Source: Actinomycetota bacterium (GTDB lineage: Bacteria > Actinomycetota > Actinomycetes > Mycobacteriales > Micromonosporaceae). Taken from it: a stretch of DNA of 5,321 nt. Under the pieces are notes generated by a model. It saw nothing but the letters and a program-made list of their open reading frames with translations. It did no database searches and was not told the DNA's origin. The stretch is from positions 1-5,321 of the forward strand of contig VAXX01000372.1 of the NCBI GenBank assembly GCA_005885115.1, read 5' to 3'. Made by a program: the position numbers and the translations under genes. Of the stretch, positions 1 through 5,231 are shown one piece after another; position 1 is the stretch's first letter; the number at the start of each line of letters is the position of its first letter.

Positions 1-279
1 CGGGACTACTTCGTCAAACAGTGGGCCCGGTTCCGGGACCTGCACTGGGGGGTCCTCGCGCACTCGACACACCTGCGCGGCGCCGGCACGTACGACCCGG
101 TGGCGGGGGAGCGGTGCCGGGTGACGGTCACCCTGGCGACCGGGATCCCGGAGGAGCGGGTACGGGCGGCGAACCTGGACTACCTCGACCCCGCCGAGGT
201 GGACCTGGACGGCTGGGCCGACGATCCGGACACCCTGGTCGTACCCCATGCCGGCGAGGTCCTCTTCCGCCTGCGCTGA
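1..279 (+). CDS. LarA-family nickel-pincer racemase/epimerase, C-terminal 92 residues (5' end outside window)
   Basis: The frame is open from base 1 and stops at TGA 277-279, giving the last 92 residues of a larger protein. The stretch LHWGVLAHSTHLRGAGTYDP (residues 14-33 of the fragment), followed by VTLATGIPEERV and near the end VVPHAGEVLFRLR, matches my recollection of the C-terminus of lactate racemase domain (DUF2088/LarA) proteins. Known family role: LarA and its homologues use the NPN nickel cofactor to racemise or epimerise 2-hydroxyacids by reversible hydride transfer. The Ni- and pincer-binding residues and catalytic histidines lie in the N-terminal part, outside the window, so activity and substrate cannot be judged. 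Context supports the call strongly, since larE, larB and larC follow within 3.5 kb. I leave the symbol blank because many LarA homologues do not act on lactate. The 3' end is overlapped by the antisense lacI frame. Confidence 0.8.
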   Translation, partial: RDYFVKQWARFRDLHWGVLAHSTHLRGAGTYDPVAGERCRVTVTLATGIPEERVRAANLDYLDPAEVDLDGWADDPDTLVVPHAGEVLFRLR

Positions 280-1271
280 GCCGTCGAGTCGCGCACCACC
301 AGGCGTACCGGCAGCACCATCGCGTTACCCGTGCGGGCCGGCGCGCCGCCCAGTTGGGCGACCAGGTGCTCGACCGCCCTGGTCCCCAGCGACCGCAGCG
401 GCGCCGCGACCGTGGTCAGCGCGGGTGTGCAGAAGTCCGAGCCGAAGATGTTGTCGAAGCCCACCACGCTGAGGTCGCCGGGCACCACGACGCCGACCCG
501 CGCCAGCCCACGCATCAGCCCGATGGCCAGCAGGTCGTTGTACGCCACGACCGCCGTCGTCGGGGCCCGGCGCAGCTCGGCGACCGCCGCCACGCCACCG
601 GCCACGGTCGGCCGACCCGGCCCGATCCGCCGGACCCGTACGCCCAGGGCCGCGCCCGCTTCCCGGATCGCCCGCCAGCGCATCCCGTCCGCCCACGACG
701 CCTCCGGCCCGGCCAGGTACGTGACCGTGTCGTGGCCCAGGTCGCGCAGGTGCTCCAGGGCGCGGTGCATCCCCCGGGTGTTGTCGGTCACGATGCTCGG
801 TACGTCCACCACGTCCCGGTTCAGCACGACCGTCGGCCGTTGCCGGGCCACCGCCCGGATCGCCGAGTCGGGCAGCCGGGGCGAGCCGAGGACCAGGGCC
901 TCGGCTGCCGGTACCGCCCAGTCCAGCGCCTGCCGCTCGAACCGGCTCGACTCGCGGGTGTCGGCGAGCAGCGTGGTGAGTCCGGCACCGGCCGCGGTCA
1001 CCTCGACCCCGCGGATGACGTCGAAGTACACCGGGTTGGTGACGTCGGACACCAGCAGCGCGACCGTCGCGCTCCGGCCGGCGGGTACCGCCCGGGCCGG
1101 CGGGTCCGTCCGGTACCCCAATCGGGCCGCCGCCGCCCGGATCCGCTCGCCGGTGGCCTGGCTGACCCGGCCGGGCCGGGAGAACGCCCGCGACACGGTG
1201 GACGGCGCCACCCCGCACTCGCGGGCGATGTCATAGATCGTTGCCGATCGGTTGGCCGGCCGGCCGGTCAT
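180..1271 (-). CDS. LacI-family transcriptional regulator
   Basis: The 363-residue frame has a typical LacI/GalR layout. An N-terminal helix-turn-helix (residues 10-31, TIYDIARECGVAPSTVSRAF) and recognition region to LGYRTD (about residue 56) are followed by a periplasmic-binding-protein-like sensor domain from about 67 (ATVALLVSDVTNPVYFDVIRG) to 331. Family hallmarks AYNDLLAIGLMRGL (243-256) and LSVVGFDNI (267-275) are present. I chose ATG 1271 because GGGAG lies 9 bases upstream; a TTG at 1295 would add 8 residues outside the family pattern. Such proteins are usually repressors that release DNA, or bind it, in response to a sugar or related metabolite. It diverges from larE by 23 bases, so larE and itself are likely targets (inference). 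Oddity: the family-like sequence ends at RLVVRDSTA (codon 279-281), exactly where larA ends. The last 32 residues, rich in Arg and Ser, are antisense to larA and may be a read-through tail. Confidence 0.9.
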   Translation of the reverse strand: MTGRPANRSATIYDIARECGVAPSTVSRAFSRPGRVSQATGERIRAAAARLGYRTDPPARAVPAGRSATVALLVSDVTNPVYFDVIRGVEVTAAGAGLTTLLADTRESSRFERQALDWAVPAAEALVLGSPRLPDSAIRAVARQRPTVVLNRDVVDVPSIVTDNTRGMHRALEHLRDLGHDTVTYLAGPEASWADGMRWRAIREAGAALGVRVRRIGPGRPTVAGGVAAVAELRRAPTTAVVAYNDLLAIGLMRGLARVGVVVPGDLSVVGFDNIFGSDFCTPALTTVAAPLRSLGTRAVEHLVAQLGGAPARTGNAMVLPVRLVVRDSTAQRRRKRTSPAWGTTRVSGSSAQPSRSTSAGSR

Positions 1272-1280
1272 CCCGTCCCG

Positions 1281-1285
1281 CTCCC
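1281..1285 (-). promoter_or_regulatory. Shine-Dalgarno site of the LacI-type regulator
   Basis: On the minus strand GGGAG stands 9 bases before ATG 1271. It decides the start over the upstream TTG at 1295. The site lies in the 23-base gap between the divergent lacI-type gene and larE. Confidence 0.55.
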
Positions 1286-1821
1286 GATGGCACAATGAAC
1301 ATCATGTCCCTGCCGCATCTGCCCCGGCCTGACCAGCAGGCGGTCGACCGGGTGACGGCGTTGCTCGCCGGTGCCGCCCCGCTCGGGGTGGCCTACTCCG
1401 GCGGGGTGGACTCCTCGGTGCTCCTCGCGCTGGCCGCGCGGAGCCTGGGTACCGACCGGGTGCTCGCCCTGCTGGGCGTCTCGCCGAGCCTGGCCGCCGC
1501 CGAACGCGGCGCCGCGCACGAGGTGGCCGCCGGGATCGGGGTACGCGTTGTCGAGGTGCGCACGTACGAGGGGGACCGCCCGGAGTACCGGCGCAATGGG
1601 CCGGACCGCTGCTTCCACTGCAAGGACGAGCTGTTCAGCCGGATCGACGACGAGGTTGTGACCCGGTACGGGCTGGCCGCCGTGGCGTACGGGGAGAACG
1701 CGGACGACGCCCGCCGGCCCGACCGCCCCGGGGCCCGCGCCGCACGCGCTCACGCCGTCCTCCGTCCGCTCGCTGACGCGGGCCTGGGCAAGGAGGCGGT
1801 ACGACGGATCGCCCGGGCGCT

Positions 1822-1826
1822 GGGCA
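1822..1826 (+). other. Deletion junction inside larE
   Basis: Frame 2 residues ...RALG end with GGC 1823-1825 and frame 1 residues HFEE... begin with CAC 1825-1827. Both sides match LarE homologues, but about 17 conserved codons between them are absent. A loss of 3n+1 bases (52 if n is 17) fits the frame change. Exact ends cannot be fixed without an intact relative. Confidence 0.75.
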
Positions 1827-1919
1827 CTTCGAGGAAGTGGTCCCCGAAAGGTTACAGCAGGTCGAGGCGGCGGAGGCCGCGCTTGTCCGGCTCGGCTTCG
1901 CCGACCTGCGGGTACGCCA

Positions 1920-3797
1920 TCACGGTGAGGTGGCCCGGATCGAGCTGCCCGAGGCGGACCTGCCGCGCGCCCTGGCCGTCCGGACCCAGATCCAGGACGC
2001 GGTACGCGCGGCCGGCTTCCGGTACGCCACCCTCGACCTCGGCGGACTCCAGTCGGGCGCGTTCACCCTGCGGTTCCTGGAGACCCCGGCGTGACGACGG
2101 AGCCCGGCCCGACGACGGAAGGCATCGCCGAGCTCGACCACGACCGGGCGAGCCGGCGCGGGTACCCGGAGGCCGTCTACTGCGCCGGCAAGACACCTGC
2201 CCAGCTCGCCGCGATCGCCGCCGAGGTACGCGACCGGGGCACCCCGACGCTGTTCACCCGGGTCGAGCCGGGGCAGGTCGAGGCGGTCCTGGCGGAGCTG
2301 CCGCAGGCCGGGTACCACGAGGACGCCCGGCTGATCGCCTGGCCGCCCGAGCCGCCCGCGCCGACCGGGGGACTGGTCGCGGTCCTCGCCGCCGGCACCT
2401 CCGACCTGCCGGTCGCCCGGGAGGCCGCGCTGACCGCCACGCACCTGGGCCGGGCCTGCGAGTTGGTCGTCGACGTCGGGGTCGCCGGGCTGCACCGGGT
2501 GCTCGACCGGCTGGACCTGCTGCGCCGGGCCCGGGTCGTCGTCGTGGTGGCCGGTATGGACGGCGCGCTGCCCAGCGTGGTCGCCGGCCTGGTGTCGGCG
2601 CCGGTCGTCGCGGTGCCGACCTCGGTCGGCTACGGCGCGTCCTTCGGGGGCCTGGCCGCGCTGCTGGCCATGCTCAACGCGTGCGCGCCCGGGGTGGCCG
2701 TGGTGAACATCGACAACGGCGTTGACCACGACCCCGTCCAGCAGCGCCGTCTTGACCCGGATCGGGTGCCCGGCAACGGTCACCGTGTGCGTACGGCGGT
2801 CCAGGGCCCGCTTGCGTACCTTGACGGTCCGGACCCCGATCGTGGACGTCTCGGTGAACACGACCCGGTACACCGCGTCCGCGACCGCCGGCGGCGCCAG
2901 CACCGACAGCGTGTACGCCGGCCGGCCCTTCTTCATCAGGATCGGGGTCAGCCACGCGTCGGACGCGCCGGCCGCGAGCAGCCGGGCCAGCACGCCGGGC
3001 CACAGCCGCGGGTCCAGGTCGTCCACGTTCGCAGCGAAAACCAGCTCTGGTACGTCCCGGTCCGGTCCGGACTCCGTGGCGTACCCGACGACGATGCGCA
3101 GCAGGTTCGGCACTTCGGTCAGGTCGCGTGACCCGGCGCCGAAGCCGGTGGCGGTGATCCGCATCGGCGGCAGGGTGCCCCAGTCCCGGCAGGTGGCGGC
3201 GAGCAGGGCCGCTCCGGTCGGGGTACACAGCTCGTACGGGGCGTCCCCGGCGTACACCGGCGCCCCGGCGGCCCGGAGCAGCGCGACGACGGCCGGCGCC
3301 GGTACCGGCAGGAGCCCGTGGGCACCGCGCGTCATCCCGCTGCCCAGCGGTACCGGCGAGGCGGTCGCGCTGGTGATGCCGAGGTGCTCCACCGCCGTAC
3401 AGGTGCCCACCACGTCGGCGAGGGCGTCGAGCGCGCCGACCTCGTGGAAGTGGATGCGCTCCGGGCTCGTACCGTGGACGGCCGCCTCGGCGTGGGCCAG
3501 CCGGGCGAACACGTCCAGCGCCCGCTCGCGTACCCGGTCGGGCAGGTCTGCCCCGGTGAGGATGTCCCGGACGTCGGCCCAGGTACGCCGGACCGGGCTG
3601 TCCGGCGCCTCGACGGTCACCTTCGTGGCGGCCAGGCCGTGCCGGGTGACCCGGGCGGCGGACACCGTCACCGGCTCCACGCCCAGCGCGTCAACGGCTT
3701 GCTGGATGCGCTCCACCGGCGCGCCGGCATCGACCAGCGCGCCGAGCAGCATGTCGCCGCTGGCGCCGCCGATGCACTGGAACCAGGCCACGCTCAC
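1920..3797 (-). CDS. larC: LarC, nickel-pincer cofactor nickel insertase; native C-terminus lost, frame reads through to 1920
   Basis: LarC is the CTP-dependent cyclometallase that inserts nickel into the dithiocarboxylate pincer. Residues 1-360 (3797-2718) are typical LarC: WFQCIGGASGDMLLGALVDAG (5-25), HFHEVGALDALADVVG (116-131), ELCTPTGAALLA (189-200), FAANVDDLDPRLWPGVLARL (254-273), TPILMKKGRPAYTLSVL (284-300), TSTIGVR (317-323) and IRVKTALLDGVVVNA (346-360). It is a single frame, unlike the L. plantarum larC1/larC2 pair made by programmed frameshifting. GTG 3797 is the start; it overlaps the stop of the upstream winged-helix gene (GTGA), and AAGGAG stands 14 bases upstream. Intact LarC continues after VVNA with a PEYED-like block and a helix, some 25-30 residues. 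These are absent, and the frame instead runs about 265 codons through antisense larB to 1920. This native portion probably lacks the end of the CTP-binding C-terminal domain. Confidence 0.87.
   Translation of the reverse strand: MSVAWFQCIGGASGDMLLGALVDAGAPVERIQQAVDALGVEPVTVSAARVTRHGLAATKVTVEAPDSPVRRTWADVRDILTGADLPDRVRERALDVFARLAHAEAAVHGTSPERIHFHEVGALDALADVVGTCTAVEHLGITSATASPVPLGSGMTRGAHGLLPVPAPAVVALLRAAGAPVYAGDAPYELCTPTGAALLAATCRDWGTLPPMRITATGFGAGSRDLTEVPNLLRIVVGYATESGPDRDVPELVFAANVDDLDPRLWPGVLARLLAAGASDAWLTPILMKKGRPAYTLSVLAPPAVADAVYRVVFTETSTIGVRTVKVRKRALDRRTHTVTVAGHPIRVKTALLDGVVVNAVVDVHHGHPGRARVEHGQQRGQAPEGRAVADRGRHRDDRRRHQAGDHAGQRAVHTGHHDDDPGPAQQVQPVEHPVQPGDPDVDDQLAGPAQVRGGQRGLPGDRQVGGAGGEDRDQSPGRRGRLGRPGDQPGVLVVPGLRQLRQDRLDLPRLDPGEQRRGAPVAYLGGDRGELGRCLAGAVDGLRVPAPARPVVVELGDAFRRRAGLRRHAGVSRNRRVNAPDWSPPRSRVAYRKPAARTASWIWVRTARARGRSASGSSIRATSP
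2079..2082 (+). promoter_or_regulatory. Shine-Dalgarno site of larB inside the larE 3' end
   Basis: GGAG is followed by 8 bases and then GTG 2091. It supports GTG 2091 as the larB start, overlapping the larE stop (GTGA 2091-2094), and points to translational coupling. Confidence 0.6.
2091..3131 (+). CDS. larB: LarB, nickel-pincer cofactor carboxylase/hydrolase; native C-terminus lost, frame reads through to 3131
   Basis: LarB carboxylates the pyridinium ring of nicotinic acid adenine dinucleotide at C5 and hydrolyses the phosphoanhydride, the first step to the NPN cofactor. It belongs to the PurE (AIR carboxylase)-like fold. Residues 1-210 (2091-2720) are clear LarB: RRGYPEAVYCAGKT (22-35), VLAAGTSDLPVAREA (98-112), VVVAGMDGALPSVVAGL (151-167), VAVPTSVGYGASFGGLAALLAMLNACAPG (174-201) and VVNIDNG (204-210). 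Cys198 in MLNACAPG is at the expected place of the catalytic cysteine (Cys221 of L. plantarum). Intact LarB normally continues about 13 residues (like FGAGYLASLINR); here these are missing. From 2721 the frame encodes 136 residues, rich in Arg, Asp, His and Gln, that are antisense to larC and resemble nothing. The core fold may survive, but the product is abnormal. The start is GTG 2091, supported by a Shine-Dalgarno site and the GTGA overlap with larE. Confidence 0.88.
   Translation: MTTEPGPTTEGIAELDHDRASRRGYPEAVYCAGKTPAQLAAIAAEVRDRGTPTLFTRVEPGQVEAVLAELPQAGYHEDARLIAWPPEPPAPTGGLVAVLAAGTSDLPVAREAALTATHLGRACELVVDVGVAGLHRVLDRLDLLRRARVVVVVAGMDGALPSVVAGLVSAPVVAVPTSVGYGASFGGLAALLAMLNACAPGVAVVNIDNGVDHDPVQQRRLDPDRVPGNGHRVRTAVQGPLAYLDGPDPDRGRLGEHDPVHRVRDRRRRQHRQRVRRPALLHQDRGQPRVGRAGREQPGQHAGPQPRVQVVHVRSENQLWYVPVRSGLRGVPDDDAQQVRHFGQVA
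2718..2720. other. larB/larC convergent deletion junction
   Basis: The triplet GGC is Gly210 of LarB on the plus strand and, read as GCC on the minus strand, Ala360 of LarC. Left of it everything matches LarB; right of it everything matches LarC in antisense. Both proteins lack the conserved residues that should follow, so the DNA holding both 3' ends and any spacer between them appears deleted, with GGC as possible microhomology. Confidence 0.75.
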
Positions 3798-4981
3798 GGT
3801 TGGCTGCTCAACTCCTTCTCCAGCGGGGTACGGAACCGGGGCGTCACCCGGACCGGTCCGAGCCGCGCGGTCAGCGCCTCGGCGGCCGCCGCGATCCGTC
3901 CACTGGCCGCCGCGCCGACGTCTTCCAGCAGCCGGTACCGGACCTGCCCGCCGGTACCCTGCGCCCAGCCGCCGACGACCCGCCCGTCCACCCAGACGGT
4001 CGGGCCGGCGTTGCCGGTCCGGTCGAACAGGGCCGGCCCGTACGGGCCGAGGAACCATTCCCGGTCCAGCCAGCCCATCACGGTCGGGTCGAGCGCGGGC
4101 AGCAGCGCGACCCACGGTTGCGGCTCGGGTACCGGGTCGGCGTCCTCGGCGAGCAGCAGGCCGGTACCCGCGCCGGCCAGCTCGACCTCCACCACGTCCA
4201 ACGCCGCCAACGCCTGGCGGGTGTCCCCGGCGCCCCAGCCGGTCCACCAGCGCAGGTCGGTGACCGGGGCCGGCCCGTACGCCCGCAGCCACTGCCGGGC
4301 GAGTTCGGTACGGGCGGCCGGCGCGGACCATTCGGGCAGCCCGTCGGGCAGCCAGTCGCCCAGCAACGACCAACGGTGCTGGCTGCTGATCCAGGATCCG
4401 CGCGGCCGGCCCCGCACGATGTACCCCTCCGAAGCGAGCAGGAACAGCACCTGGCTGGTCAGGTTGGCGGTGGTGCCGTACGGCTTGTCCGAGGCCATCC
4501 CGACCCGGGTACGCAACGCCGGTACCTGGGCGGCCAGCTCCGTACCGGTGGCCTCGCCGAGCTGTCCGAGCGCGGCCAGGGTCGCCTCACCGGCGGCGGC
4601 GAGCCACTTGTCCGGCTCGTCGGTGACCCCCGAGTCGACCAGCAGCTTGCCCAGCCGGCGCCGGTTGACCGCCGCCACCGCGTCGGTGCACGCCGCCTGG
4701 ATCACCGGCACGGAGTCGCGGGGCACCACGAACACGGTCCGGCGCATGCCGAGCATCCGGACCAGCGTCCGGTCCTCGTACAGCGCCGTCTCCACGGCCG
4801 CGATGTCCGGCTCCCGCAGCCGGGCGGTGGCCGAGAGGTGGACGGTCGCCGGATCCGTGGCATGCAGCGCCACCAGATCCGCGGCCACCTCGACCGCGCT
4901 GCCCGCGCGCGAGTCCCGCGCCAGACGGTGTCGGACGGCCAGCCGAGCCCGGCGCTGCGCCACCCCGATCTGCCCCGCCAT
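3794..4981 (-). CDS. Winged-helix DNA-binding protein of the HTH_42 (AlkZ/YcaQ-like) family
   Basis: With ATG 4981 the protein has 395 residues, a usual length for actinobacterial HTH_42 proteins. An N-terminal helical part (RRARLAVRHRLA, 10-21) leads to DLVALHATDPATVHLSATARL (35-55) and ALYEDRTLVRMLGMRRTVFVV. A winged-helix region follows (LGEATGTELAAQVPALR and LFLLASEGYIVRGRPRGSW), then the C-terminal barrel with WVALLPALDPTVMGW, FDRTGNAGPTVWVDGRVVGGW and TPRFRTPLEKEL. Studied relatives (AlkZ, YcaQ/AlkX) are DNA glycosylases that unhook alkylated or crosslinked bases. Here the place of their QxQ or QxD motif reads H40-A-T42, so glycosylase activity is doubtful and the role unknown. Frame-compatible starts at ATG 5098 and GTG 5140 would add a Pro/Ala-rich extension that I doubt. 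The stop overlaps the larC start (GTGA), so the two are probably co-transcribed; a functional link to nickel-cofactor synthesis is not evident. Confidence 0.85.
   Translation of the reverse strand: MAGQIGVAQRRARLAVRHRLARDSRAGSAVEVAADLVALHATDPATVHLSATARLREPDIAAVETALYEDRTLVRMLGMRRTVFVVPRDSVPVIQAACTDAVAAVNRRRLGKLLVDSGVTDEPDKWLAAAGEATLAALGQLGEATGTELAAQVPALRTRVGMASDKPYGTTANLTSQVLFLLASEGYIVRGRPRGSWISSQHRWSLLGDWLPDGLPEWSAPAARTELARQWLRAYGPAPVTDLRWWTGWGAGDTRQALAALDVVEVELAGAGTGLLLAEDADPVPEPQPWVALLPALDPTVMGWLDREWFLGPYGPALFDRTGNAGPTVWVDGRVVGGWAQGTGGQVRYRLLEDVGAAASGRIAAAAEALTARLGPVRVTPRFRTPLEKELSSQP
3812..3817 (-). promoter_or_regulatory. Possible Shine-Dalgarno site of larC
   Basis: AAGGAG on the minus strand lies 14 bases before GTG 3797, inside the 3' end of the winged-helix gene. 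The spacing is long, so coupling through the GTGA overlap may matter more. Confidence 0.3.
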
Positions 4982-5231
4982 GGGGGCCAGCCTACGGCGG
5001 GTGGCCTGGTCAGCGGGGGGCACCGGGGGCGTGGAGGGGGAAGATAAGGCAGGGCCGACGTCCACGGGGGAAGACGCCGGCCCAGCGGCGACCAGCATAG
5101 CGCCGGGCGTTCGAGATCGCCAGTGGTCCGATCTATCCACTGTGGACAGTCCGCGACCGTAGCGGCAACGACTACAGCCCGTACCCCTTGATGAGAACTC
5201 GCCCGGACGGCCTTGACGGTACCGGCGGCCG
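4982..5231. other. Non-coding region between divergent genes
   Basis: About 250 bases between the chosen winged-helix start and the right-edge gene. It is the only sizeable stretch without a clear gene and should hold the promoters of both. I see no RNA gene or convincing sigma-70 pair. TTGACG at 5213-5218 resembles a -35 box for the rightward gene, but the nearest -10-like word (GATATC, 5239-5244) is 20 bases away, too far for comfort. The left half could be coding if the winged-helix gene starts at 5098 or 5140. Confidence 0.45.
5136..5146. repeat. Short inverted repeat TCCAC-T-GTGGA
   Basis: A perfect 5-base inverted repeat with a one-base centre in the region upstream of the winged-helix gene. 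It overlaps the alternative GTG start at 5140. It could be a small operator, but it is short enough to arise by chance. Confidence 0.25.

Larger units (their letters stand above)
1295..2094 (+). pseudogene. larE: LarE, ATP-dependent sacrificial sulfur transferase, broken by an internal deletion and frameshift
   Basis: LarE adenylates the two carboxylates of pyridinium-3,5-biscarboxylate mononucleotide and adds sulfur to them, giving the dithiocarboxylate pincer. From ATG 1295 (ATG 1304 is also possible) frame 2 encodes a normal N-terminal half: PP-loop SGGVDSS (35-41), GPDRCFHCKDELF with Cys106 and Cys109, and AYGENADDARRPDRPGARAA (131-150), up to RIARALG (171-177). At about 1825 homology continues in frame 1: HFEEVVPERLQQVEAAE, then VARIELPEA and YATLDLGGLQSGAFTLRFLE to TGA 2094. 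Compared with L. plantarum LarE recalled from memory, about 17 residues are missing between these parts. They include the block around Cys176 (ASCSVSSRFP in L. plantarum, PCLASR-like in many homologues), the cysteine that gives up its sulfur or, in cluster-type LarE, the third cysteine beside CxxC. The loss of 3n+1 bases also breaks the frame: unshifted, frame 2 gives an Arg-rich product to 2725. No strong Shine-Dalgarno site is seen. larB follows by GTGA overlap. Confidence 0.88.

Noticed and set aside
331..1236. Long open frames on the plus strand opposite the lacI-type gene
   Set aside because: Frames opposite a high-GC gene stay open by chance. Their translations are Arg/Pro/Ser-rich without motifs, while the minus frame is a clear LacI protein.
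1254..1267. GGCCGG-repeat palindrome as a defined LacI operator
   Set aside because: It lies in lacI codons, is simple GC repeat sequence and lacks the usual LacI-operator form. Mentioned only as a candidate within a finding.
1815..1840. Programmed ribosomal frameshift in larE
   Set aside because: There is no slippery heptamer, and a frameshift would not explain about 17 missing conserved residues. A deletion explains both.
1826..2725. Continuation of the larE N-terminal frame as a real C-terminal extension
   Set aside because: The residues are Arg/Pro/Gly-rich, with no LarE resemblance, whereas the neighbouring frame over 1825-2094 matches the LarE C-terminal domain.
2718..3797. larC1/larC2 programmed frameshift as in L. 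plantarum
   Set aside because: The N- and C-terminal parts of LarC are in one uninterrupted frame here.
2722..4263. Plus-strand 513-codon frame across larC and the winged-helix gene
   Set aside because: It is antisense to two recognisable proteins and has a Ser/Thr/Arg/Pro-rich composition typical of shadow frames.
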